The notes below the pieces were generated by a model that did no database searches, was not told where the DNA came from, and was given only the letters and a program-made list of their open reading frames with translations. Made by a program: the position numbers and the translations under genes. DNA of 64,000 nucleotides from Monodelphis domestica (taxonomy: Eukaryota > Chordata > Mammalia > Didelphimorphia > Didelphidae), in the NCBI RefSeq assembly GCF_027887165.1, contig NC_077227.1, positions 72,413,271 through 72,477,270 of the forward strand, read 5' to 3'. Positions 56,035-64,000 of the stretch are shown here, piece after piece (the first letter of the stretch is position 1; each line of letters starts with the position of its first letter).

Positions 56035-56468
56035 TCTAGGTGTATTTTTTTTTTCCTAGATTACATGTCAATTCAATTTTAATAGTTGTTTTCTGGCATT
56101 TTGCAGTTCTCTCCTTCCCTCCCATCTCCCCCTCCCCAAGGCAACAGGTAGTATGAAATAGGTTACACATGTATCATACAGTACATATTTCCACATTTGT
56201 CATGTTGTGAAACAAGACATATATCACTTACACCAGAGAAAAAATCATGGAGGAAATAAAGTGAAGAATGGTGTCTTCAATCTCTGTTCAGACTCCCATC
56301 AGTTCCTTCTGTAGCAATGGAGAACCTTTTTCATCACGAGTCCCTTGGAGTTGTCCTGGATCCTTGAACTGCTGACATTCATAGTTGATGATCCTACACT
56401 ATTGCTGTATACAATGTTTTCCCAGTTCTGCTCACTTTACTTTGTTTTACTTCATATGTCTTTTTGAG

Positions 56469-56470
<2 letters not shown>
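56035..56470 (-). mobile_element. L1-type 3' end (antisense)
   Basis: T run, 'ctccttccctcccatctccc', 'cacatgtatcatacagtaca', 'gagttgtcctggatccttga', 'cagttctgctcactttactt' follow antisense L1 3' UTR order. Splits L2. Confidence 0.65.

Positions 56471-56471
<1 letters not shown>

Positions 56472-56509
<38 letters not shown>
56472..56509. repeat. (GT)n microsatellite
   Basis: About 18 GT units at the L1/L2 junction. Confidence 0.95.
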
Positions 56510-56510
<1 letters not shown>

Positions 56511-56917
56511 TCATCTTTTTAAACAGAGGATTTTATATTTATCTAAAGGTAATAGGGAACGACTGGAGTTTATTGAAGTGAAGTGGGGAAAGCGTCATAC
56601 TTTGATAGTTATAAGTGGATGATGGACTGGAATGGGTAGAAGCTTGGCAGAGAAGCCAACTAGCAGTCTGTTCTAGTAGATCAGGTATAAGATAATGGAA
56701 GCCTTTACTAGAGTGGTGCCATTGTCAGAGTAAAGAAGGGAATCTATACAAGAGATATTATAAAAATACAATCAGTAGACCTTGGTAAACAATTGGACCA
56801 TAGCAGGCTAAGTAAGTTAATTGGTTAAGAGAGTGAAAAGTTGAAGATAACACCTAGGTTGCAAGCCTGAATGACTGAGAGGATAGTGGTGACCTCAGTA
56901 ATATTGGAGAAATTGAT

Positions 56918-57190
56918 CATGGTGGAATACACTTGTATTCCCTGCTACTGGTGAGTCTAAGGCTGATAGTTTACTTGGGTTCATTAGTTCTCAGTTGCAG
57001 TGGGCTAAGTAAGGCAGTTAATTGGTTATCTGTACTGTCTCACACTAATTCATTGAGTTCCCAGAAGTGGGAGGGCTACTAGACTGCCTAAGGAGGGTTG
57101 AACCAATCCATACTGGAAATGGAGCAGGTCAGAGTTCCCATGATAGCTTAGAAGATATAGGAGTCCCCATCTTAAAAATAAAACAAAACC
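56918..57190 (+). pseudogene. RN7SL: 7SL (SRP) RNA retropseudogene
   Basis: Recognised by order: 'atggtggaatacacttgtat' with 'tccctgctactggtgagtct' and 'aaggctgatagtttacttgg' (Alu-domain 5' part), then the S-domain landmark 'actgcctaaggagggttgaa' with 'ccaatccatactggaaatgg' and 'agcaggtcagagttcccatg'. The Alu-domain 3' strand is mostly missing: about 45 nt between 'tagctta' and 'gatataggagtccccatc' are deleted. An A-rich tail (57174-57190) follows. Flanks 'gtaatattggagaaatt' and 'gtaatagtgaaatt' look like a decayed target duplication. Diverged at many stem positions and without its external promoter, so almost certainly not expressed as SRP RNA. Confidence 0.9.
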
Positions 57191-57364
57191 GTAATAGTGA
57201 AATTAGGAAAAGGAGAGGGTTTGTGCAGGAAAAATATTATTAGCATCTAGCATAGTAAGCAGTTAATAAAACAAATGCTTATGGAATTTAACTGAAATTT
57301 TGGATATAATATGACATTCCTTGATGCAGTTGAACCTATTTATTTTTTTGATAGGTAGCATTTT

Positions 57365-57480
57365 ATCTTTAGAACTAACCATTTTGAGTAATTGTTGGAG
57401 GAGTTGTGGGAGAAAAAAATAGGCTTTTTGATACATTGTTGGTAGAATTGTATATTGGCCCTTCTGTAAAGGAATTTGGA
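57365..57480 (+). repeat. L1 ORF2 fragment (sense)
   Basis: 'gatacattgttggtagaatt', 'gtatattggcccttctgtaa' and 'aggaatttggaattatactg' are the L1 ORF2 C-terminal nucleotide block. Followed by a CT-rich tract (57505-57600) and AT-rich low complexity to 57660. Confidence 0.6.
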
Positions 57481-57904
57481 ATTATACTGAGAAAGTGACT
57501 AATTTTCTCTCCTTCTCCTTCGTCCTTTCCCCCTTCCTCTAACCCTCTCCCTTCTTTTCCCCTCTCTGTGCCCTCCTTCTATCCCTCTCCCTCCCTCCTC
57601 TATATATAATAGATATATAAAAATAGAGAAAGAAATATATATATTTATATACACATATACTGTGGCTTAAACTGCTGAAAGGCAGCAAGCATATTTCAGA
57701 ATCCAAATGGTATCTACATGATTTCAAATTGTCCATATTAAATCTCAAGTACTTTTCATTATTTTGATGAATGCATTTTAATTTATATAGTCCCATAAAG
57801 TACAGGTGGGCAAAGACTGGGGATATGGACTTTAAGCAAAGGATTCAGATACCAGGTATAGTGTTGAAGGCCCTATAGTTATGACATGGTTGGAAAATCA
57901 CCCT

Positions 57905-58200
57905 TTACTCTCTTGCCTCTGCATTTGGTAAGCATTTCTTATGTGCCAGGTACTTTGCTATGCACTAGAGACAAAGATGTCTCAACCCTCTTTTCAACAT
58001 TCCGAAATTCTTACCCTGATTTCTACTGCCTCCATCCTCTTTATCTGTCCCCTGTAGACCACTCTCTCATACTATAACCCTCTCTTACTTATAACAAAGA
58101 TAAATCAAAATCTGGCCCTTGCTCTGATGGAGCTTATATTTTAATGGGAGAGACAACATAGATAAATCAAAACATACAAGATATAGATAGATAAATGTAG
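57905..58200 (-). repeat. L2 LINE 3' fragments (antisense)
   Basis: 'taagcatttcttatgtgcca', 'ggtactttgctatgcactag' and, after about 120 unassigned bases, 'ggcccttgctctgatggagc' and 'ttatattttaatgggagaga'. Confidence 0.65.
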
Positions 58201-58204
58201 ACAT

Positions 58205-58960
58205 AGATGTGGAAGGGGTGGCACTAGTGTAACTGAGTAGGCCTCCTTATTAGAAGCAAAGCATAATCCCCATACAGAGAAGGGGTTCTCATTCAGGTAC
58301 AAACTATCATACCCAACAAGTTGTAATCTGTCCTTTCTTTGGAGTCCTCTAATCAGAGGACCTACAGACTCCCAAAGCTGCTCATTCTATTTTTATATAA
58401 ATCTAATTAGTTTTCCATGGATTCTAGATATGATATGTTATGCTTTTTAATTATTTCATAAATTCCAAGCCATTTATTTTGACCAGTATTTGAATTTGTT
58501 AGATCAAAAATGTTAGATACAAAATGAATACTAAGGAAGTTAGAATGGTGCATTAATACTATTCCAGTTCTTAATTGCCTTATTCCACTTAAAACATATT
58601 TACATGCAGTAGATATTTATTTTCTGACATAAATTGTGGTATACGAGGACTGCTCAATATTGAATTAATAAGACCTTAGAAGTTTGAGGCAGGGCAGCAT
58701 ATTTTAAGTATATTTAGTTTTTCCTTTGTGATCAGAAATGACCATAAATATGACTTTTGAAGAAGTGGTTTCATAAATATCCTTATGAGACAGAAAAATG
58801 AAACATCAATGTCTAGTATTTAAGCCCTTATAATTCTTTGGTTATTGGAATTGAATTTGTTTTAGAATAGCTTTTTCAAGTGATTTTGCAAAAAAAAAAA
58901 AAAAGAAAAAAGAGAGAGACAGACACTTTTATTGGCAATTTTTAGTTGTTGACTTAAACA
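58205..58960. other. Unassigned stretch
   Basis: No repeat or gene recognised. A14 and T10 homopolymers near 58890 and 58968. Confidence 0.35.
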
Positions 58961-58966
58961 AAACTT

Positions 58967-59119
58967 TTTTTTTTTTAATCTCACCTTGCATCTTAAAATC
59001 AATACTATAAAGGCTAGGCAATGGGTGGCTTGCCTAAGGTCATACAACAAGCAAGTGTGTCTGAAATCAGACCCTCCCATCTCTAGGCCTGACTATTCAC
59101 TGAGCTATCTAGATACTCC
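58967..59119 (-). mobile_element. Truncated WSINE1-like SINE (antisense)
   Basis: T run, 'aatctcaccttgcatcttaa', 'ggctaggcaatgggtggctt', 'cccatctctaggcctgacta', 'gagctatctagatactccc'. Internal deletions. Confidence 0.8.
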
Positions 59120-59124
59120 CAAAA

Positions 59125-59245
59125 TATTACTTTTTAATTTTTTAATTTTAGAATATTTTTCCATGGTTACATGATTCCTCCCCTCTTCCCTCTCCATCCT
59201 GGAATTGACAAGCAATTCCACTGGCTTATATATGTATTAAAATAT
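59125..59245 (-). repeat. L1 3' terminus fragment (antisense)
   Basis: 'tagaatatttttccatggtt', 'acatgattcctcccctcttc', 'gacaagcaattccactggct'. Confidence 0.75.
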
Positions 59246-59305
59246 TACTTTAAAAAATGTTAATGCTTTGTAAACCACTCACTCTTATTTTACTTTTGTT
59301 TATAG

Positions 59306-59393
59306 GTCTTGAAAATAATTGAATGATTTAAAGGTGCAAGTTCAATGACTGTTGGGGATACCAGGATCATAGAGGAAAACTACATGTGAAACG
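59306..59393 (+). other. Candidate internal 5'-leader exon with upstream ORF
   Basis: A good acceptor ('attttacttttgtttatag', AG at 59304-59305) is followed by 88 nt ending ACG|GTAATA (GT at 59394-59395, an acceptable but not strong donor). The segment is free of recognised repeats, unlike its flanks. It contains ATG at 59345 with a 14-codon frame closed by TGA (59387-59389), which would act as an upstream ORF if the exon is untranslated. An internal AAG|GTGCAAG could serve as an alternative donor. I do not recognise the exon, and pairing it with the 7530-7712 leader is inference. Confidence 0.3.
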
Positions 59394-59629
59394 GTAATAT
59401 GGGTATGCAATACCAAAATGAAGGAAGAATTGCTCTTATAAGTAGAAAATTAAGTTTGAATAAATTTTGTTGTAAACTTTTCATAATCAAAAACAAAGTG
59501 CAAATTATTGTCACATAAAATAAAGTTCCTATAAAATTAAACCAAAAGAGAAGAAAATCTTTTCAAAATTCACCAAAAGCCTAATTTTTTTAATGTTACC
59601 TTGAGATTATCATCATTATTTATATTGAG

Positions 59630-60340
59630 GGACTGGAATGTGACACCTAAATAGAGGTGGACTCATGCAGGAAGAAAATTTGAGATGAGCCTTGAAGGGA
59701 TGATTTTAACTGACAGAAATTGTTCAGAGAGTAGCCTTCTAAGTTTGGAGGGAAGGTCTCAGCCCTGTCCTAAAAGCAGAGAGAAGAAAGAATAAAAAAT
59801 AGGATAAAGAATAGTTTAATTGGAATATTGAATACTTTGAAGGGAAGTTGTATTAAAATGAGGTAGAGCTAGATCATAGGAATTCTTTAATTCCAGATTG
59901 AAGGGGGCAGCTGGGTAGCTCAGTGTGTTGAGAGCCAGGCCTAGAGACGGGAGGTCCTAGGTTCAAATCTGTCCTCAGACACTTCCCAGTTGTGTGACCC
60001 TGGGCAAGTCACTTGACCCCCATTGCCTAGCCCTTACCACTCTTCTGCCTTGGAGCCAATACACAGTATTGACTCCAAGATGGAAGGTAAGGGTTTATAA
60101 AAAAAAAAAATTCCAGATTGAAGAACTTAAATTGTTTTTGATTGTTCTTAAAAGAGTCACTAAAGTTTTGCAAGTAGCAGGGTGACATTATTATAACCTA
60201 TCTTGATTAGCAGAACTAGGCTGGAGAACACTTAAAATGGTAGTAAAAATGAGAAGAGATAAGTGTTTCACCTATGGTGGTTTTAGAGAGAATATAAAGA
60301 AATGGTCAGCTATAAATTACAGGGTGATTAAAGGAATAAG
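59630..60340 (-). repeat. L2 LINE remnant (antisense) with SINE insertion
   Basis: 'gagccttgaagggatgattt', 'ctttgaagggaagttgtatt', 'gcagggtgacattattataa', 'ctaggctggagaacacttaa'. Confidence 0.45.
59904..60108 (+). mobile_element. WSINE1-like SINE, best-preserved copy
   Basis: GGGGCAGCTGGGTAGCTCAG head, 'gagagccaggcctagagacg', 'ggttcaaatctgtcctcag', 'gtgaccctgggcaagtcact', tail 'gatggaaggtaagggttt' plus A run. An exact 15-bp duplication aattccagattgaag (59889-59903 and 60109-60123) marks a comparatively recent insertion. Confidence 0.97.
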
Positions 60341-60424
60341 GCTTCACAACAGATTGGCTCTTTTGGGTTGAAGAACAAAAAAAAATTCAATGATGACCAG
60401 CAATCTACAAATTTGGGTGACTTA

Positions 60425-60575
60425 GGATCATAGAGTTATATCTCAGAGATCATCTAGTTCATTTTACAGATGGGAAACTGAGGCTCAAAGAGATTTGCCC
60501 AGGGTTACTCAGGTGGTAAGCATTAATATGGGATTTGATCCTTGTTCTTGTGACTCCAGACCCATGGTCTCAAAC
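60425..60575 (-). repeat. MIR-family SINE (antisense)
   Basis: 'atcatagagttatatctcag', 'cattttacagatgggaaact', 'agatttgcccagggttactc'. Confidence 0.65.
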
Positions 60576-60579
60576 TTAT

Positions 60580-61430
60580 TTATGCTTTAATAATTCTTCT
60601 CTCTCAGTTGTCAATTCTTGATGCAGGTAGTGTTTCCTGCCACTTTTCTACCTTATTTAGTCATATAATTCATACATTTTCTACAAATTGAAGTATGCTG
60701 ATTTGGTAACACTTTTCCCCTAGGTTTCTATTGTGTTCCATCTATTTGATGTTATTAGCATCTTAACTTTGGGATTAATGGGAGGTTATTATTTATTAAT
60801 TAATTAAAATATTTACTGCCATTGACATTCATATAATACTCTATAACCATCTTTTCAAGTAGAGGCAAGAAATTATACTACTACTCTCACCTAAACTGTC
60901 AAACACCAAACCGCTGTTAAATTATTTAGAATTCTTATTTAGTCTAATTCAATGATGTTTTACTATTAATTGATATATTTATAAACAAAAAATCAACATT
61001 ATTACAGATCTTAACTTCTAAAAGAAGTTAAAGTTGAAAAGTTAAAAAAACAAAAAGAAATTTTACCTTTGTTGTCCATTCAGTTAATATTTACACTAGT
61101 GATCTGTGGCTACACTTTTAAACTTTTGCTGGGGTAAATGTGTTTTTTAATTTCATTTTTCTTTTTCTGTACCACATACATATGAAATCAGTATATCTAT
61201 TTCAGCTTTACGACTAAAATTCATATCACTGGTAATTAAAAGAAACAAGAAATTCAGTTGAATCCCTCTAGTACATGCCACCGCAAATGTGGAGAAATTC
61301 CTATTTCATTATTTCATTTGTATTCTTCAAAATTCTTACATTAGTACTTCAGTTTTAGTTTGTTATCACTAAGACAAATATGTCCTGTTCACTTTCCAGT
61401 ATCAACATTTCTAAACATTATTGACATTGT
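60580..61430. other. Unassigned AT-rich stretch
   Basis: No coding signal or familiar repeat. Confidence 0.4.
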
Positions 61431-61660
61431 TCGTTAGGTAATTTAGTGCCTACTTCATATATATTAAGGAACTCCAGAATTCAGAGACAAGCCAAAAATA
61501 ATCCTTGCCCTCAAGGAGCTTCTGTCTGTACAAATAAGTATGTACAAGACAATTTAAGGAAGGAAAGACCACTGACAAACAGCTAGGAGGATCTAGAAAG
61601 GCTTTTTATGAGATTCATCTAAGTCAAGCTTTAAAAGAAGCTGAATGGAAAGTTCATTAA
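61430..61660 (-). repeat. L2 LINE fragment (antisense)
   Basis: 'aataatccttgccctcaagg', 'agcttctgtctgtacaaata', 'ctttttatgagattcatcta'. Confidence 0.55.
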
Positions 61661-61664
61661 AGAG

Positions 61665-62560
61665 CTTTCCTCTTCCATTTTCTGCTGAGATCCATTTGGG
61701 TCTTGTAGCCTCATGAGCCAGGGAACTCTGCTACTCTAGAATCAAGACACTAGCTTAGGAGCCTTTTTCCTGATTAGTTTACCAAGAGTAAAGAGACAAG
61801 TAACCTAATAGGGGGATGTCTATTAAAAGTGGAGATAGCTATTGTCTCTTCTGTATGTGACAACTTTTATAAAAGATATTAAACCTTTGGTAATGGCTTG
61901 AAGCATTAGTCAATATTATTTGCTCTGCTATCTTACCAAAATGGGCTTTTTTCTTTGGAACCCACATACAGAAATGACTGAACACTAAGGATTGGGGTTT
62001 ATGACTTGGATGAATGGTAGTCATTGCTACCTCAAGCAGAGGAGTAAGAGGTCTTTGTCCATTTTATCTCTAGGTAATATGCTACGGTCACACACAAATT
62101 AACAATAACTGATTTTGTTAAGTTCCCAAGGGAAACTATGTATGTTTCATGTTACAGAGGGAGTGTAGAAGTAACTTATTTAAAAAAACAAAAACAAAAA
62201 AGCTTAAGCAATTGGAGGAGACTCAATATAATCTTCAGATTTATGTGGTCTTTGAGACAAAGCATTTCTGTGTCTTTTAACCTTACTTTTCCTCTACTAA
62301 TACACTGGCATTGGTCTGCAACCATTCTTACCAGACAGGATATGCTACTAGGAAAAATAGAAGTTTTTCTAGAAAACACATTACAGAAATGATATCTTTC
62401 TTTCACTCAAGTTCAGATTATACTGAACTCAAATTGTCAGTCCAAGGAAGATAAATTATCAAAAGGTTGTTTGAGGATGTTAGTGGGCAAAAATGTAGCT
62501 GATGATTTCATCATGGGAAAGTCTGTGTTGATACATTTAGGGAAGATGTATCCAGGTGGA
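61665..62560. other. Unassigned stretch
   Basis: Overlapping short ORFs on opposite strands at 62138-62406 have no domains. No repeat recognised. Confidence 0.35.
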
Positions 62561-62562
62561 AA

Positions 62563-62785
62563 GGTAGCAAGCATAGTGGTTAGAAAGCTATCCCTTTGTC
62601 TTGGAAAGGTCTCAGTTCTAGTAGTGCCTCTGGCTTAGTCTGATTTTGTTATCCTGAGCAGGTGATTCTTGGCACCTCAGGCAATTCTTTGAGACCCCAA
62701 GGGTACAAGAGCTGGTGCCAATTGCATTGGTAGAGGTATTCTCATTGAAAAATTCCTGTACCAATGAAATAAGTCATGTAAAAAA
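62563..62785 (+). mobile_element. Mar1-like marsupial SINE
   Basis: tRNA-like head ('gcatagtggttagaaagct'), 'ggtctcagttctagtagtgc', 'tcctgagcaggtgattcttg', 'cctcaggcaattctttgaga', then the diagnostic 'gcattggtagaggtattctc' and 'tgtaccaatgaaataagtca' and an A10 tail. Confidence 0.75.
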
Positions 62786-62854
62786 AAAATAAAAGTATGT
62801 TTATAGCATTAAGGGTTCTAATTTATCATGTCTAGCTCAGGAGAGATACTCTAG

Positions 62855-63010
62855 AGTCATTATAAATTTCATTGTAAACATCAGCCCAGTATGCTGCTGT
62901 AACCAAAACCAACATGATGTTGATCAGCATCAAAAATGTCAAAGGAATCAAAGCAGAAGATACTATTCTATCTTTCCATAAAACCATACTATCACCATGC
63001 TTAGTTACAC
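62855..63010 (+). repeat. CR1/L3 LINE ORF2 fragment (sense)
   Basis: 'catcagcccagtatgctgct', 'gtaaccaaaaccaacatgat' and 'gttgatcagcatcaaaaatg' align with the CR1/L3 block normally reading 'cagtgtgctgctgtggccaa' and so on. The 64-codon minus ORF over it (TTG start, 62832-63026) is therefore antisense to a LINE and not a membrane-protein gene. Confidence 0.5.
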
Positions 63011-63346
63011 TATATATCGGAAGCAAAATAAACTCTTAAAAAAGGTAGCCCAAGAGATAGAAGGAAGTAGATGCCTTTGACCATAGAAAAATAGATAAAA
63101 AAGATTAAACATCATTAGATTCAAAAGATAAAAGAGAATGGTCTTCAAATCTATAATTCAGAAAGATTATGGATTATTACTTTTAATATTCATTACTTTT
63201 TAATTCAAGTGTTACAGAATAAAGTTTCTCTTTAGGATTTTGAGAATAGTGGAATGAACATGTGTCAAAAAAAAAGCAATAGACTTAAAATAATGACATT
63301 GACCACAATTCTTTCTTTGTATTCCTCATTCTTTCCATTTATTGTA

Positions 63347-63809
63347 CAGTGATCCCTCACCTATCATGGGAGTTATGTTTCAGACCCCCACAATAGGTGA
63401 AAATCTGTGAAGTAGTGGCATTATATTTATTTTATTATTTATATATGTTTTAAAACTTTATAAACACTTCCCACTCCTGTAAACCTTTTCCACACTCTTA
63501 TTAACCTTTCCTACACTCTTAAATAAAACACTCAGCCAATCAGTGCCTAGGATACAGAACACTGTGCTGTGGCTGGTCACCTTTAATTACATCAGCCAAT
63601 AATGTGCCATGTACAATCTCACGTTTCCAAATTTGTGCAAGAGGTAGTTATATACACTATACTTCCATTGTGTATAGTACAGTATTCATCCATAAAATCC
63701 CGCGGTATAGTGAAAACTCTGCGATAACAGGATTAGATAAGTATTTTTTTAAAACCTGTGATTCAGTGAAGCCACAATAAGTGAACCATGATATAGGAAG
63801 GGACAACTG
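63347..63809. mobile_element. Tigger/pogo-like DNA transposon, non-autonomous
   Basis: Left end CAGTGATCCCTCACCTATCA preceded by TA, right end complement CAGTTGTCCCTTCCTATATC. Internal complement blocks 'atcatggttcacttattgtg', 'ttatcgcagagttttcacta' and 'taccgcgggattttatgg' are the Tigger-type subterminal motif. 463 bp, no transposase. The right TA is lost. Confidence 0.75.
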
Positions 63810-63824
63810 TGCTCCAAATCTTCT

Positions 63825-63900
63825 TCAAACAAGTATTTTCCAAGTGCTTGCCCTGAGGATACAAGTACAAAGAATGAAGCAATCCCTAATTGAAACTTTT
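63825..63900 (-). repeat. L2 LINE 3' end (antisense)
   Basis: 'tattttccaagtgcttgccc', 'tgaggatacaagtacaaaga', 'atgaagcaatccctaat'. Confidence 0.5.
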
Positions 63901-64000
63901 GCATTAATCTAGCCTAGAACTGATAAATGCTTAAACTAATATGTTAACTGTGTAAGTGGAAAATAGGGGTCAGATGTGAGGAAATTGTAAAGGTAGAAAT

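Larger units (their letters stand above)
55360..57260 (-). repeat. L2 LINE copies (antisense), interrupted
   Basis: Two L2 3' ends occur in a row ('acgtgtgccaggtactgtac' at about 55384 and 'tactaggtactgtcctaagt' at about 55570), followed by 'gggagcttactatctaatgg', 'aggagagcattccattgacc', and after interruption 'aatagggaacgactggagtt', 'tctgttctagtagatcaggt', 'aggaaaaggagagggtttgt'. Interrupted by an L1 end, a GT microsatellite and a 7SL pseudogene. Confidence 0.7.

Noticed and set aside
62832..63026. 64-codon minus ORF with a hydrophobic segment, at first resembling a small mitochondrial membrane subunit
   Set aside because: It starts at TTG, and the opposite strand reads as a CR1/L3 LINE segment, so the frame is a shadow.
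1..64000. An undescribed multi-gene system
   Set aside because: Nothing on either strand forms an operon-like or clustered gene set. The sequence is vertebrate intron or intergenic DNA dominated by mobile elements.

Overview
The window looks like intronic and intergenic DNA of a marsupial, possibly an Australian one. The main evidence is at least ten copies of one tRNA-like, A-tailed SINE (head about GGGGGCAGCTGGGTAGCTCA, tail about GGAAGGTAAGGGTTT) that I recognise as a marsupial family, probably WSINE1-like. It is joined by RTE/BovB-headed SINEs, a Mar1-like SINE, marsupial-type L1 ends and very abundant old L2 and MIR. Family names come from memory of consensus sequences and were not searched.

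I see no convincing protein-coding exon. The only strong gene signal is a TATA-less CpG island at about 7265-8330, with GC boxes, a CRE-like site and a + strand leader without ATG that ends at an excellent splice donor (7712|7713). Gene identity is not recognisable. A weaker candidate exon of 88 nt lies at 59306-59393, with a good acceptor, a moderate donor and a 14-codon upstream ORF. If both belong to one transcript, almost the whole window is a first intron of about 51.6 kb.

Layout: 1-7200 holds L2, MIR and microsatellites. 7265-8330 is the CpG island promoter. 8.6-24.7 kb is mainly L2/MIR, with one long minus-strand L2 tract (15.8-19.25 kb) carrying later SINE and hAT insertions. 25.4-26.6 kb is a three-layer nest: an old SINE, split by a 753-bp solo LTR, then a SINE whose target duplication overlaps the LTR end. 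31-35 kb has two L1 3' ends with clear target-site duplications and a 337-bp solo LTR. 38.6-43.2 kb is CR1/L3 split by the 5' end of an L1, then an L1 ORF2 remnant split by an hAT element. 43.3-45.5 kb looks like degraded retroviral-type sequence. 47.8-54.7 kb is a deep LINE/LTR nest including a 500-bp solo LTR with a 6-bp TSD and an internal (TATTG)n array. 55.3-57.3 kb is L2 interrupted by an L1 end and by a retroposed 7SL (SRP) RNA pseudogene. 57.3-64 kb holds more SINE/L2, a CR1/L3 remnant and a pogo/Tigger-like element with recognisable inverted ends.

The open reading frames present are explained by microsatellites, CpG-rich leader sequence, LINE remnants or chance. I did not find an undescribed gene system. 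The most informative points are the unidentified promoter, the candidate exon, the 7SL pseudogene, and several insertions whose order can be read from nested target duplications.
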